A stretch of 64,000 bases of DNA from Zoogloea sp. (GTDB lineage Bacteria > Pseudomonadota > Gammaproteobacteria > Burkholderiales > Rhodocyclaceae). The notes beneath the pieces were generated by a model. That model saw only the letters and a list, made by a program, of their open reading frames with translations, made no database searches and had not been told where the DNA came from. The position numbers were made by a program, and so were the translations under genes. The stretch is taken from assembly GCA_016720685.1 (NCBI GenBank), contig JADKKC010000066.1, forward strand, positions 103,501 to 167,500. Direction: 5' to 3'. Shown here in pieces: positions 1 to 10,257 of the stretch; positions within the stretch are counted from its first letter, which is position 1, and every line of letters begins with the position of its first letter.

Positions 1-1
1 A

Positions 2-661
2 GCCCTGCGCGCCGAACTCGATATCGAAGCGCTGCTGGTCACCCGCGGCGAGGCCGGCGTCACCCTGCTGCAAAAGGGCCAGCCCGCCCACCATCAGCCC
101 ACCCGTGCGCTCGAAGTCTTCGACGTGACCGGCGCCGGCGACACCGTTTCGGCGGCCCTCGGCTGCGGCATTGCCGCCGGCCTCGACCTGCGCGAAGCCA
201 CCCAGCTTGCCAACCTCGCCGCCGGCGTGGTGGTCGGCAAACTGGGCACCGCCACCGCCAGCCCCGACGAACTCTACGCCGCGATGGACACCCACGCCCC
301 GCTCGCCCACGGCCTGCTTGCCGCCGACGCGGCAAGCGCCGCCTGCCAGCGCGCCCGCGCCGCCGGCGAGCGCGTGGCGGTGCTGCTGGGGCCGCTGGGC
401 CTGCCCGACGCGGCCCTGCTGGCCCGGCTCGAAAAAGCCGGCCAGGCCGCCGAGCGGGTGCTGGTGCTTGAGCCCTCCTCCACCGACGCCGGCACGCTGG
501 CCGTGCTGGCGGCCCTGCGCCCGGTGGATTGGGTGGTGCAGGCCAACCCCGCCACCGGCGCCGGGCTGCTGCTGCAGATTCGCCCGGACGCGCTCCTGTG
601 CGACGCCGCCACCGCCGCCAGCCTGCCGGCCGGCTTGAAATCCGTGCTGCTCGCGACCTGA
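2..661 (+). CDS. HldE-like heptose-phosphate kinase, 5' truncated, with degenerate second domain
   Basis: The frame is open from base 2, so the gene begins outside the window and about 219 residues are visible. The PfkB/ribokinase signature DVTGAGDT gives the substrate/ATP-binding end of a D-glycero-beta-D-manno-heptose-7-phosphate kinase (HldE/RfaE N-domain), which makes ADP-heptose precursor for LPS core. After the kinase comes a region colinear with the HldE cytidylyltransferase domain. It keeps the landmark VLAALRPVDWVV and the following RPDALL stretch, but it has no GxFDxxHxGH nucleotide-binding motif where one is expected (residues near RVAVLLGPLGLPD). I infer a kinase with an inactive C-domain. 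The LPS-type context (MsbA and glycosyltransferases downstream) supports it. A sugar kinase of another specificity is the main alternative. Confidence 0.72.
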   Translation, partial: ALRAELDIEALLVTRGEAGVTLLQKGQPAHHQPTRALEVFDVTGAGDTVSAALGCGIAAGLDLREATQLANLAAGVVVGKLGTATASPDELYAAMDTHAPLAHGLLAADAASAACQRARAAGERVAVLLGPLGLPDAALLARLEKAGQAAERVLVLEPSSTDAGTLAVLAALRPVDWVVQANPATGAGLLLQIRPDALLCDAATAASLPAGLKSVLLAT

Positions 662-670
662 GGCCACTCG

Positions 671-1329
671 ATGACGATGGACATCTCCACGACCAGCGGC
701 CGCATTCGCGCCTGGTTCGACATGCATCTTGTCGACCACGGGGCCATCCGGGCCATCTACAACAATTTCTACGACCTGGGCGGCGGCATGTACCGCTCCA
801 GCCAGCCCAGCCCGGCCCAGCTGGCCAAGTACCAGAAAACACTTGGTCTTCGCACCGTCATCAACCTGCGCGGGCCCCACGGCTACGGCTCCTACGCGCT
901 GGAAAAGGAAGCCTGCGCGGCGCTGGGTATCGCGCTCCACGACATCAAGCTGTACTCGCGCACCCCGCCCGAGATTGAAGAGGTGCACGCGATGGACGAA
1001 CTCTTCAAACAAATCGAATACCCGGCGCTCCTGCACTGCAAATCCGGCGCCGACCGGGCCGGCATCGGCGCCGCGCTGTACCGTATCCTGCACCTGGGCC
1101 ACAAGGTCGAGGACGCCATGAGCGAACTCGGCTGGAAGTACGGCCACTTCAAGCGCGCCCGCACCGGCGTGCTGGATTTCTTCCTGGCCACCTACGTCGC
1201 CCGCAACCAGCGCTCGCCGATCGGCTTCCTGGAATGGGTGGACACCGAATACAGCCGCCTCGAAACCCAGACCCGCTTCCGGGAAGAAGGCTGGGCCAGC
1301 CTGATCGTCGACAAGGTGCTGCACCGGGA

Positions 1330-1333
<4 letters not shown>
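671..1333 (+). CDS. Dual-specificity/tyrosine phosphatase-like protein
   Basis: This 220-residue protein shows the phosphatase loop HCKSGADRAG (His122, Cys123, Arg129), which matches the HCx5R cysteine phosphatase signature. An N-terminal YRSSQPSP stretch is typical of the bacterial/Siw14-like DSP group. There is no signal peptide, so it should be cytoplasmic. The start could also be the ATG six bases further in; no good ribosome site distinguishes them. Its stop overlaps the ATG of the msbA-like gene (ATGA), so the two are translationally coupled. The substrate cannot be read from sequence; a phospho-sugar, lipid phosphate or tyrosine kinase of polysaccharide export are all possible given the locus. 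Confidence 0.8.
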
Positions 1334-3074
<1,741 letters not shown>

Positions 3075-3078
<4 letters not shown>

Positions 3079-4097
3079 GCGACAAACCCAGCCTCTTCCT
3101 GTGCCGGAGTCCGCTACAACTCCTCAACTGCATCGAGGCCTGCGAACATTTCGGCCTGCGGAACAGCCATACCATCCTGGTCTGCGCCTGGCGTGCAGAA
3201 CGGGACAAGCATCTGATGCAGCGCATTCTCGAGCTCTACCCCCACTGGTCCGAGCTGTATTTTTTCCCGCTCTACCCCACCAAGGGGCAGTGGCCGGTGA
3301 TGCTCAAGGTGTTCCGCGGCCGACGCCACTTCGCCCACCTTTTCTTTGGCGACTCGACCCACCTGATCAACGTCTTCCTCAACAAGGTGGCCCGTTTCGA
3401 CAGCATCCACCTGGTGGACGACGGCAACGCAACCCTGGGCCTTGCCGAACGAATCGCGAAGCGCACTCTGCACAAACTGCGCAAGAACCTTACGCCGCGT
3501 AGCGGGCTGGCTTCCACCATCCAGGCCCGCCTCGGCCTCAGCCCGGTGTTTCTCTACGGCGCACGCTTCTTCACCATTTACGACATCAACCACTCCCAAC
3601 TCGACGGGCGCATCGTCCGCAATGAACTCAAGTTCTGCAAATCCCGTCTGGGCGAAAAACCCCGCACCGACGAGATCTGGTTCATCGGCAGCGACATCCG
3701 CCGGGAGTGGCTGGAGAACCGGGCTGACTACGACGCCTTCCTCGAACAGGTGCACCGCCGGATCAACCTGTCGAAAGTGGTCTACATTCCCCACCGCAAA
3801 GAGCCTGACGACTACCTCGCCGAAGTCTCGCGGCGCTACGGCATGGAGGTCCGCCGCCTCAATGCCATCCTCGAGCTCGAACTGGTCAGCGCACCGACCC
3901 TGCCGAAGGCTTTCGCATCCTTCGGCAGCAGCGCCCTCGACACCATCGACATTCTCATCAAGCCGCCGATCACCGTTTTCCGGCCGCCCTCTGCCGCAAT
4001 ACGCCAGACATTGCGCCAGATGGTCGATGAGATCTATGTGGAAGCCATCAACAAGGGTTTCGAAGTCATCAATCTCGAAATGCCGACCAAGGCGTGA
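3075..4097 (+). CDS. Putative sialyltransferase-like (nonulosonic acid) glycosyltransferase
   Basis: A 340-residue soluble protein beginning with SLFLCRSPLQLLNCIEA, the N-terminal pattern of capsular/polysialyltransferase-like families (GT38/GT52 type). Three landmarks of bacterial sialyltransferases are present: Asp-Asp-Gly at 115-117, a histidine motif PHRKE at 239-243 (in place of His-Pro), and a Ser-Ser pair at 285-286. It lies directly before the legionaminic acid genes and overlaps msbA by ATGA. I infer that it transfers CMP-activated legionaminic acid (or a derivative) to a surface glycan. The family is highly divergent and donor specificity cannot be read off. ATG 3075 fits both the coupling and the N-terminal motif. 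Confidence 0.62.
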
Positions 4098-4132
4098 AAC
4101 CGAACACCCCTGACTCTCCTGCGAGTGCCCTC

Positions 4133-5113
4133 ATGCAAAACGTCCTGATCACCGGTGCCGACGGCTTCATCGGCTCCCACCTCACCGAACTGCTGGTCCG
4201 CGAGGGCTACAAGGTCAAGGCCCTGTCCCAGTACAACTCCTTCAACTACTGGGGCTGGCTGGAAGACGTGGACTGCCGCAAGCAGATCGAGGTTCTCAAC
4301 GGCGACGTGCGTGACCCGCACTACTGCAAGCACATCACCAAGGACGTGGACATCGTCTTCCACCTGGCCGCGCTGATCGCCATTCCCTACTCCTACGTGG
4401 CCCCGGACAGCTACGTGGATACCAACGTGAAGGGCACCCTCAACATCTGCCAGGCGGCGCTCGAGAACGGCGTGAAGCGCGTCATCCACACCTCCACCAG
4501 CGAGGTCTACGGCACCGCCTTGTACGTGCCCATCGACGAGAAACACCCGCTCCAGGCCCAGTCGCCCTACAGCGCGTCCAAGATCGGTGCCGACGCCATG
4601 GCGATGAGCTTCTTCAACGCCTTCGACCTGCCGCTCACCATCGCCCGGCCCTTCAACACCTACGGGCCGCGCCAGTCCGCCCGCGCAGTCATCCCGACCA
4701 TCATCAGCCAGATCGCCAACGGCAAAAAGCAGATCCAGCTCGGTGACGTGAGCCCCACCCGCGACTTCAACTACGTCACCGACACCTGCCGCGGCTTCCT
4801 CGAACTGGCCCGCTGCGACAAGGCCATCGGCGAAACGGTGAACATCGGCTCCAACTTCGAGATCTCGGTGGGCGACACCCTCAATCTGATCCGCGAACTG
4901 ATGAACAGCGACGTGGAATTCCTCACCGACGAGCAGCGCATCCGTCCGGGCAAGTCAGAAGTGTTCCGGCTGTGGTGCGACAACACCAAGATCCGCGAAC
5001 TGACCGGCTTCCAGCCCGAATACGACATCCGCGCCGGTCTGGCCGCCACCGTCGAATGGTTCACCCGCCCGGAGAACCTCGCCAAGTACAAAGCCGACAT
5101 CTACAACGTTTGA
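4133..5113 (+). CDS. legB: NAD-dependent GlcNAc 4,6-dehydratase of the legionaminate pathway (LegB)
   Basis: A 326-residue extended SDR protein with nucleotide-binding GADGFIGSH at the N-terminus and the YSASK catalytic motif (Tyr-x3-Lys). It resembles LegB, which in Campylobacter converts GDP-GlcNAc to the 4-keto-6-deoxy sugar, the first committed step to legionaminic acid. A GTG at 4094 overlaps the previous gene's stop and would add 13 residues. I chose ATG 4133 because the protein then starts MQNVLITGADG, as is usual in the family. It is followed after eight bases by the matching aminotransferase, which supports the pathway assignment over a generic epimerase. Confidence 0.85.
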   Translation: MQNVLITGADGFIGSHLTELLVREGYKVKALSQYNSFNYWGWLEDVDCRKQIEVLNGDVRDPHYCKHITKDVDIVFHLAALIAIPYSYVAPDSYVDTNVKGTLNICQAALENGVKRVIHTSTSEVYGTALYVPIDEKHPLQAQSPYSASKIGADAMAMSFFNAFDLPLTIARPFNTYGPRQSARAVIPTIISQIANGKKQIQLGDVSPTRDFNYVTDTCRGFLELARCDKAIGETVNIGSNFEISVGDTLNLIRELMNSDVEFLTDEQRIRPGKSEVFRLWCDNTKIRELTGFQPEYDIRAGLAATVEWFTRPENLAKYKADIYNV

Positions 5114-5121
5114 CGCCGACC

Positions 5122-6273
5122 ATGTTTGACGCCCTGATCCGCTTTGTCCGCGAGCAATACCGCAGCGACGACTTCATCCCGCTCCACGCCCCGGTGTTCG
5201 CCGGCCGCGAGCGCGACTACGTCACCGACACCCTCGACTCCACCTTCGTCTCCAGCGTCGGCGCCTACGTGGACCGCTTCGAGCGCGACACCGCCGCCTA
5301 CACCGGCAGCCCGCGGGCCGTCGCCACGGTGAACGGCACCGCGGCCCTGCACATCGCCCTGCAACTGGCCGGCGTCGAGCCGGGCGAGCTGGTCATCACC
5401 CAGCCGCTCACCTTCGTCGCCACCTGCAACGCCATCGCCTACTGCAGCGCCGAGCCCGTCTTTATCGACGTGGACCGCCACACCCTCGGCCTGTCACCCG
5501 GCGCCCTGGAAACCTGGCTCACCGACAACGCCCGCGTCGGCGACGACGGCCTGTGCCGCACCCGCGACAACGGCCAGGTGATCCGCGCCTGCGTGCCCAT
5601 GCACACCTTCGGCCACCCGGCCGACCTGGATGGGCTGGTGGATGTCTGTGCCCGTTGGAAGCTGGCCCTCGTCGAAGATGCCGCCGAATCCCTCGGCAGC
5701 TTTTACAAAGGCCGCCACACCGGCACCTTCGGTGCCCTCGGCACCCTCAGCTACAACGGCAACAAGATCATCACCACCGGCGGCGGCGGCATGATCCTCG
5801 CCGGTGAGGAACTCGGCGCCCGCGCCAAACACCTCACCACCACCGCCAAGAAGCCGCACCCCTACGAATACGTGCACGACGAGCTCGGCTACAACTACCG
5901 CCTGCCCAACCTCAATGCAGCCCTCGGCTGCGCCCAGCTCGAACAGCTCGAAGCCTTCATCGCCACCAAGCGCGAGCTGGCCGCCCGCTACGCCGCCCAC
6001 CTGGCCGGCAGCGAGCTGCAGTTTTTCACCGAGCCAGCGGAGTGCCGCTCCAATTACTGGCTCAACGCCGTCATCTGCGCCAGCCACGAACAGCGCGACG
6101 CCCTCCTCAAGGCCACCAACGACAAGGGCGTGATGAGCCGCCCGATCTGGGCCCTGATGAACCGCCTGCCCATCTACGCCCACTGCCGCAAGGGCGACCT
6201 CTCCAACGCCGAATGGCTGGAAGCGCGGGTGGTCAACCTGCCCAGCAGCGTGCTGCCGGACGTTCTGGCATGA
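5122..6273 (+). CDS. legC: PLP-dependent sugar aminotransferase (LegC)
   Basis: A 383-residue DegT/DnrJ/EryC1/StrS aminotransferase. The PLP-binding lysine lies in NGNKIITTGGGG. Together with the preceding dehydratase it should install the 4-amino group on the 6-deoxy sugar nucleotide (LegC role). The conserved VNGTAALH phosphate-binding region and the VEDAAES aspartate motif are visible. Start at ATG 5122, eight bases after legB; the stop overlaps the next ATG (6270). The order legB-legC-legG-legI-legH matches known legionaminate clusters. Confidence 0.87.
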   Translation: MFDALIRFVREQYRSDDFIPLHAPVFAGRERDYVTDTLDSTFVSSVGAYVDRFERDTAAYTGSPRAVATVNGTAALHIALQLAGVEPGELVITQPLTFVATCNAIAYCSAEPVFIDVDRHTLGLSPGALETWLTDNARVGDDGLCRTRDNGQVIRACVPMHTFGHPADLDGLVDVCARWKLALVEDAAESLGSFYKGRHTGTFGALGTLSYNGNKIITTGGGGMILAGEELGARAKHLTTTAKKPHPYEYVHDELGYNYRLPNLNAALGCAQLEQLEAFIATKRELAARYAAHLAGSELQFFTEPAECRSNYWLNAVICASHEQRDALLKATNDKGVMSRPIWALMNRLPIYAHCRKGDLSNAEWLEARVVNLPSSVLPDVLA

Positions 6274-7433
6274 AACGCCGCGTCGCCGTCTTCACTGGCA
6301 CCCGGGCCGAGTACGGGCTGCTCTACTGGCTGATGAAAGACATTCAGGCCAGCGAACACCTGGCCCTGCAAGTCATCGTCAGCGGCATGCACCTGTCCCC
6401 CGAGTTCGGCGAAACCTGGAAACAGATCGAAGCCGACGGTTTTCCGGTGGATGCCAAGGTCGAAATGCTGCTCTCCTCCGACACCCCGGTCGGCGTGGTC
6501 AAGTCCATGGGCCTCGGCACCATTGGCTTCGCCGATGCTCTCGACCGCCTGAAACCGGACATGCTGGTGGTGCTCGGCGACCGCTTCGAAGCCCTCGCCG
6601 TAGTCCAGGCCGCGCTCATCCTGCGCATCCCGGTGGCTCACCTGCATGGCGGCGAGATCACCGAAGGCGCCTACGACGACGCAATCCGCCACGCCATCAC
6701 CAAGATGTCGAATCTCCATTTCACCGCCGCCGAACCCTACCGGCAGCGCGTGATCCAGATGGGAGAGGCGCCGGATACGGTCTACAACGTGGGCGCCGTC
6801 GGCCTCGACCACCTGCTGCGCAACGCCCCGATGCCTCCCGACGCACTTGCAGCCAGCCTCGGTTTTGCATTGCACGAACCCTATTTCCTGGTCACCTACC
6901 ACCCGGTCACCCTGGCCGAGGAAGACCCGGAAACCAGTTTCCGGGCCATGCTGGCCGCCCTCGACCAGTTCCCGGACCATCAGGTGATCCTCACCTATCC
7001 CAATGCCGACAATGGCGGGCGGGCCATCATCCCGATTCTCGAGGACTACGCCCGCAGCCAGCCGGACCGCGTGCTGGCCATTCCGTCCCTCGGTTTCCGG
7101 CGCTACCTGTCGGCCCTTGGCCGGGCCGCGGCGATGATCGGCAACTCATCCAGCGGAATCATCGAGGCTCCGGCCTTCGGCGTGCCGACGGTGAACATCG
7201 GCGCCCGCCAGCTCGGCCGTCTGGCCGCCGACTCGGTGCTGCACTGCGCGCCCGACCAATCCGCCATTGCCAAGGCCATCACCATCGCCGTGTCACCCGA
7301 CTTTGCCGCCCGCTGCCAAGGCGTTGCCAACCCCTACGGCCAAGGCAACGCCGCCGGGCAGATCGTCCGTGCCCTCGAAAGCCACACCGACCCCTTCACC
7401 AAACACTTCCACGACCTGGAGCCCCGGTCATGA
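6270..7433 (+). CDS. legG: UDP-N-acetylglucosamine 2-epimerase, hydrolysing type (NeuC/LegG)
   Basis: A 387-residue protein with the NeuC/WecB fold: N-terminal FTGTRAEYGLL, central GDRFEALA and HLHGGEITEGAYDD, and the late GNSSSGIIEAP phosphate-binding loop. Hydrolysing 2-epimerases release the NDP and give the free 2,4-diacetamido-mannose-type sugar used by the NeuB-type synthase. The context between legC and legI suggests LegG rather than a sialic-acid NeuC. The ATG overlaps the previous stop, and its own stop overlaps the next ATG. Confidence 0.88.
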   Translation: MKRRVAVFTGTRAEYGLLYWLMKDIQASEHLALQVIVSGMHLSPEFGETWKQIEADGFPVDAKVEMLLSSDTPVGVVKSMGLGTIGFADALDRLKPDMLVVLGDRFEALAVVQAALILRIPVAHLHGGEITEGAYDDAIRHAITKMSNLHFTAAEPYRQRVIQMGEAPDTVYNVGAVGLDHLLRNAPMPPDALAASLGFALHEPYFLVTYHPVTLAEEDPETSFRAMLAALDQFPDHQVILTYPNADNGGRAIIPILEDYARSQPDRVLAIPSLGFRRYLSALGRAAAMIGNSSSGIIEAPAFGVPTVNIGARQLGRLAADSVLHCAPDQSAIAKAITIAVSPDFAARCQGVANPYGQGNAAGQIVRALESHTDPFTKHFHDLEPRS

Positions 7434-8509
7434 ACGCCGATCACGTCTACATCATTGCCGAAGCGGGTGTGAACCATAACGGCCAGCGCGACCTGGCCTT
7501 CGCCCTGGTGGATGCCGCAGCCGAGGCCGGCGCCGACGCCGTCAAGTTCCAAACCTTCGATGCCGCCAAACTTGCGTCGAAGAGCGCCCCCAAGGCCGCG
7601 TACCAGAAGCAGAGCACCGACGCCGCCGAAAGCCAGCTGGCCATGCTCAGGAAGCTGGAACTGCCCCGCGAATGGCATGCCGGGCTGCAGGCCCATGCCC
7701 GGCAAAAGGGCATCGAGTTCCTGTCCACTGCTTTCGACAGCGACAGCCTCGCCTTCCTCGTCGACCTGGGCATGCCCCTGTTCAAGATCCCCTCCGGCGA
7801 GCTGACCAACGGCCCGCTGCTGTGGCAGTTTGCCCGCACCGGCAAGCCGCTGGTGCTATCCACCGGCATGGCGACGCTTTCCGAGGTGGAGCAGGGTCTC
7901 GCCATCGTCGCCCACGCCTTGAGTGCTGAAGCCGAACCGGCCTCCATCGACGACGTGTGGCGCAGCTGGAGCCGGGCCGACTGGCGCGCACGCCTGCACG
8001 GCCACGTCACCCTGCTGCATTGCACCTCTCAGTACCCAACCCCCTTCGCCGAGGTCAACCTGCGCGGCATGGACACCCTGGCCCAGGCTTTCGGGCTGAG
8101 CGTCGGTTACTCCGACCACACCGAAGGCATCCTGATCCCGGTAGCCGCCGTGGCCCGCGGCGCAAAAATCATCGAAAAACACTTCACCCTCGACCGCAGC
8201 CTGCCCGGCCCCGATCACAAGGCCTCCCTTGAACCGGCCGAACTGACGCAAATGGTGCGCGACATCCGCGCCCTGCAGGCCGCCCTCGGTGATGGAGGCA
8301 AGACGCCCCAGCCCAGTGAATGGGACACCCGCCAGGCCGCCCGCCAGCAGGTGGTGGCCGCCCGCGACATCGCAGCCGGCAGCGTCCTGGCCCGTGCCGA
8401 CCTCAGCACCGCCCGCTGCGGCAGCGGCCTTCCACCCACCGCCCTGTGGGGCCTGGTCGGCCAGCGTACCGAGCGCGCCTACGTGGCCGGTGATGTGATC
8501 GAAGCATGA
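7430..8509 (+). CDS. legI: N-acetylneuraminate/legionaminate synthase (NeuB/LegI)
   Basis: A 359-residue NeuB-family enzyme: TIM-barrel landmarks IIAEAGVNHNG, AVKFQTFDA, FKIPSGELTN, STGMATL, LLHCTSQYPTP and IIEKHFTLD, followed by a C-terminal antifreeze-like SAF domain. It condenses the free six-carbon sugar with phosphoenolpyruvate to form a nine-carbon nonulosonic acid. About 25 extra residues lie between the STGMA helix and LLHCTSQYP compared with short NeuB proteins. A second, distinct NeuB-family gene (pseI) occurs at 20552, so the two pathways are separate. Confidence 0.88.
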   Translation: MNADHVYIIAEAGVNHNGQRDLAFALVDAAAEAGADAVKFQTFDAAKLASKSAPKAAYQKQSTDAAESQLAMLRKLELPREWHAGLQAHARQKGIEFLSTAFDSDSLAFLVDLGMPLFKIPSGELTNGPLLWQFARTGKPLVLSTGMATLSEVEQGLAIVAHALSAEAEPASIDDVWRSWSRADWRARLHGHVTLLHCTSQYPTPFAEVNLRGMDTLAQAFGLSVGYSDHTEGILIPVAAVARGAKIIEKHFTLDRSLPGPDHKASLEPAELTQMVRDIRALQAALGDGGKTPQPSEWDTRQAARQQVVAARDIAAGSVLARADLSTARCGSGLPPTALWGLVGQRTERAYVAGDVIEA

Positions 8510-9162
8510 ACGCCCCCCAATCCTCTGAATTACCGCTAATCCTGCTCGGCGCCGGCGGACACGCCAAAGTGCTGCTGGCACTCGCCAAATCGGCCGGTCT
8601 GGTGGTACAAGGCCTCTGCGATCCCACGCTGGCTCAACAGGGCTTATCCGACTGGATGGGACTGCCTGTGCTGGGCGGAGACGAAGCGCTAGACGGGATT
8701 GACCCACGCGAAGTGGGGCTGATCAACGGCCTCGGACAGCTAGCCGGGCAGCGTTTCAGGAGCCGTCTCTTCGAAAACATGAAGGCAAGGGGGTTCACGT
8801 TTCCGGTGCTGGTGCACCCCACGGCCTGGGTGGCACCGACAGCCCGCCTGGAACAGGGCGTGCAGATCATGGCTGGCGCCATCGTTCAGCCCGACTGCAG
8901 CATAGGGGAAAACACCATTATCAACACCCGGGCAAGCGTCGATCACGACTGCCGGATCGGCAAGAATGTCCATATTGCTCCCGGAGCCACACTGTGCGGC
9001 GGCATCACCATTGAGGACGATGCCTTCATTGGCAGCGGAGCCACGCTCATCCAGGGACTGCACATCGGAGCCCGCGCCGTGGCCGGGGCCGGTGTCACAC
9101 TGGTACGGGATCTGCCGTCCGATGCCCGGGCGCTGGGCCCCTCCCGAAAACCGAGCTGGTGA
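8506..9162 (+). CDS. legH: PglD/NeuD-type sugar N-acetyltransferase (LegH)
   Basis: A 218-residue protein with the NeuD/PglD architecture: an N-terminal Rossmann-like half starting LILLGAGGHAKVLL, then left-handed beta-helix hexapeptide repeats (residues ~110-200). It contains the NTRASVDHDCRIG segment, where the conserved His of this family acts as base. Expected role is acetylation of the 4-amino group formed by LegC. It overlaps legI by ATGA. A 26-base gap follows before the CBS-nucleotidyltransferase. Confidence 0.85.
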   Translation: MNAPQSSELPLILLGAGGHAKVLLALAKSAGLVVQGLCDPTLAQQGLSDWMGLPVLGGDEALDGIDPREVGLINGLGQLAGQRFRSRLFENMKARGFTFPVLVHPTAWVAPTARLEQGVQIMAGAIVQPDCSIGENTIINTRASVDHDCRIGKNVHIAPGATLCGGITIEDDAFIGSGATLIQGLHIGARAVAGAGVTLVRDLPSDARALGPSRKPSW

Positions 9163-9188
9163 CCACCCAGGATCACCCGGACTGAACC

Positions 9189-10247
9189 ATGTCACAAGAA
9201 AACCAGAGCTGGACCAAGACCCTCTTGCCCTTGGGCTCAAGCATCCAGGACGCAATCCTGAATCTGGACCAGTCAGGGCTGCAGATTGTCCTGATCACGG
9301 CTGCCGACGGCCGGCTGTGCGGCACCGTCACCGATGGAGACGTGCGACGGGCCTTGCTACGCGGCCTGAGCCTGCAGGAGCGGGCGGATGACATCATGTT
9401 CCGGAGCCCCATGGTCGCCCCCCCTGAAGTCGGGCGAGAAATGGTCCTCCAGTTGATGCGGGCCAACAAGATTCACCAGCTGCCCGTCGTGGATGCGGAG
9501 CACCGCGTCGTCGGGCTCCATGTGTGGGACGAAATCATCGCCCCGTCGAGGCGCGACAACATGATGGTGATCATGGCCGGCGGGCTGGGCAAGCGCCTCC
9601 GCCCGTTCACCGAGGACTGCCCGAAGCCCATGCTGCCGGTCGCCGGCAAGCCGATGCTGGAACACATCATCGACCGTGCCCGCGCCGAGGGCTTCAGTCG
9701 CTTCGTACTGTCGGTGCATTATCTCGGGCACATGGTCGAAGAGTACTTCGGCAACGGAGAGCGCTGGCAGATCGCCATCGACTACCTGCGCGAAGACCAC
9801 CCGCTGGGTACCGCCGGCGCCATCAGCCTGCTCGATCCACAGCCAGACCTGCCCTTCCTGGTGACCAACGGCGATGTGCTGACTGACATCAACTATGCCG
9901 AGATGCTCGACTTCCATACCCACCACGGCGCACTCGCCACCATGGCCGTCCGTCAGCATGAATGGCAGCATCCCTTTGGCGTCGTGCGTACCAAGGGAAT
10001 CGAAATCGTCGGTTTCGAGGAAAAGCCCATCCATCGCACCCACGTGAATGCGGGAATCTACGTGCTCGATCCGGCAGCCCTGAGCGTTTTGTCCAAGGGA
10101 GAACCGTGCGACATGCCCACCCTGTTCGAGCGCTTGCAGAACCAGGGCAAATCCACCATCGCCTATCCCATGCATGAGCCATGGCTGGACGTCGGTCGCC
10201 CGGACGACCTGGAACGTGCCCGGCTAACCATCAAGAACCATCTCTAG
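9189..10247 (+). CDS. ptmE: CBS-domain sugar-1-phosphate nucleotidyltransferase (PtmE-like)
   Basis: A 352-residue fusion: two CBS motifs (about residues 10-115), then a nucleotidyltransferase with the Gly-rich loop MAGGLGKRLRPFT and the downstream DCPKPMLPVAGKPML. This order is that of Campylobacter PtmE, the glucosamine-1-phosphate guanylyltransferase that feeds the GDP-linked legionaminate route. The partners PtmA, PtmF and PgmL are not in the window, so the GDP-GlcNAc branch would need genes elsewhere. NTP preference (GTP versus others) is inferred from context only. Confidence 0.78.
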   Translation: MSQENQSWTKTLLPLGSSIQDAILNLDQSGLQIVLITAADGRLCGTVTDGDVRRALLRGLSLQERADDIMFRSPMVAPPEVGREMVLQLMRANKIHQLPVVDAEHRVVGLHVWDEIIAPSRRDNMMVIMAGGLGKRLRPFTEDCPKPMLPVAGKPMLEHIIDRARAEGFSRFVLSVHYLGHMVEEYFGNGERWQIAIDYLREDHPLGTAGAISLLDPQPDLPFLVTNGDVLTDINYAEMLDFHTHHGALATMAVRQHEWQHPFGVVRTKGIEIVGFEEKPIHRTHVNAGIYVLDPAALSVLSKGEPCDMPTLFERLQNQGKSTIAYPMHEPWLDVGRPDDLERARLTIKNHL

Positions 10248-10257
10248 GAGTTCCGCT

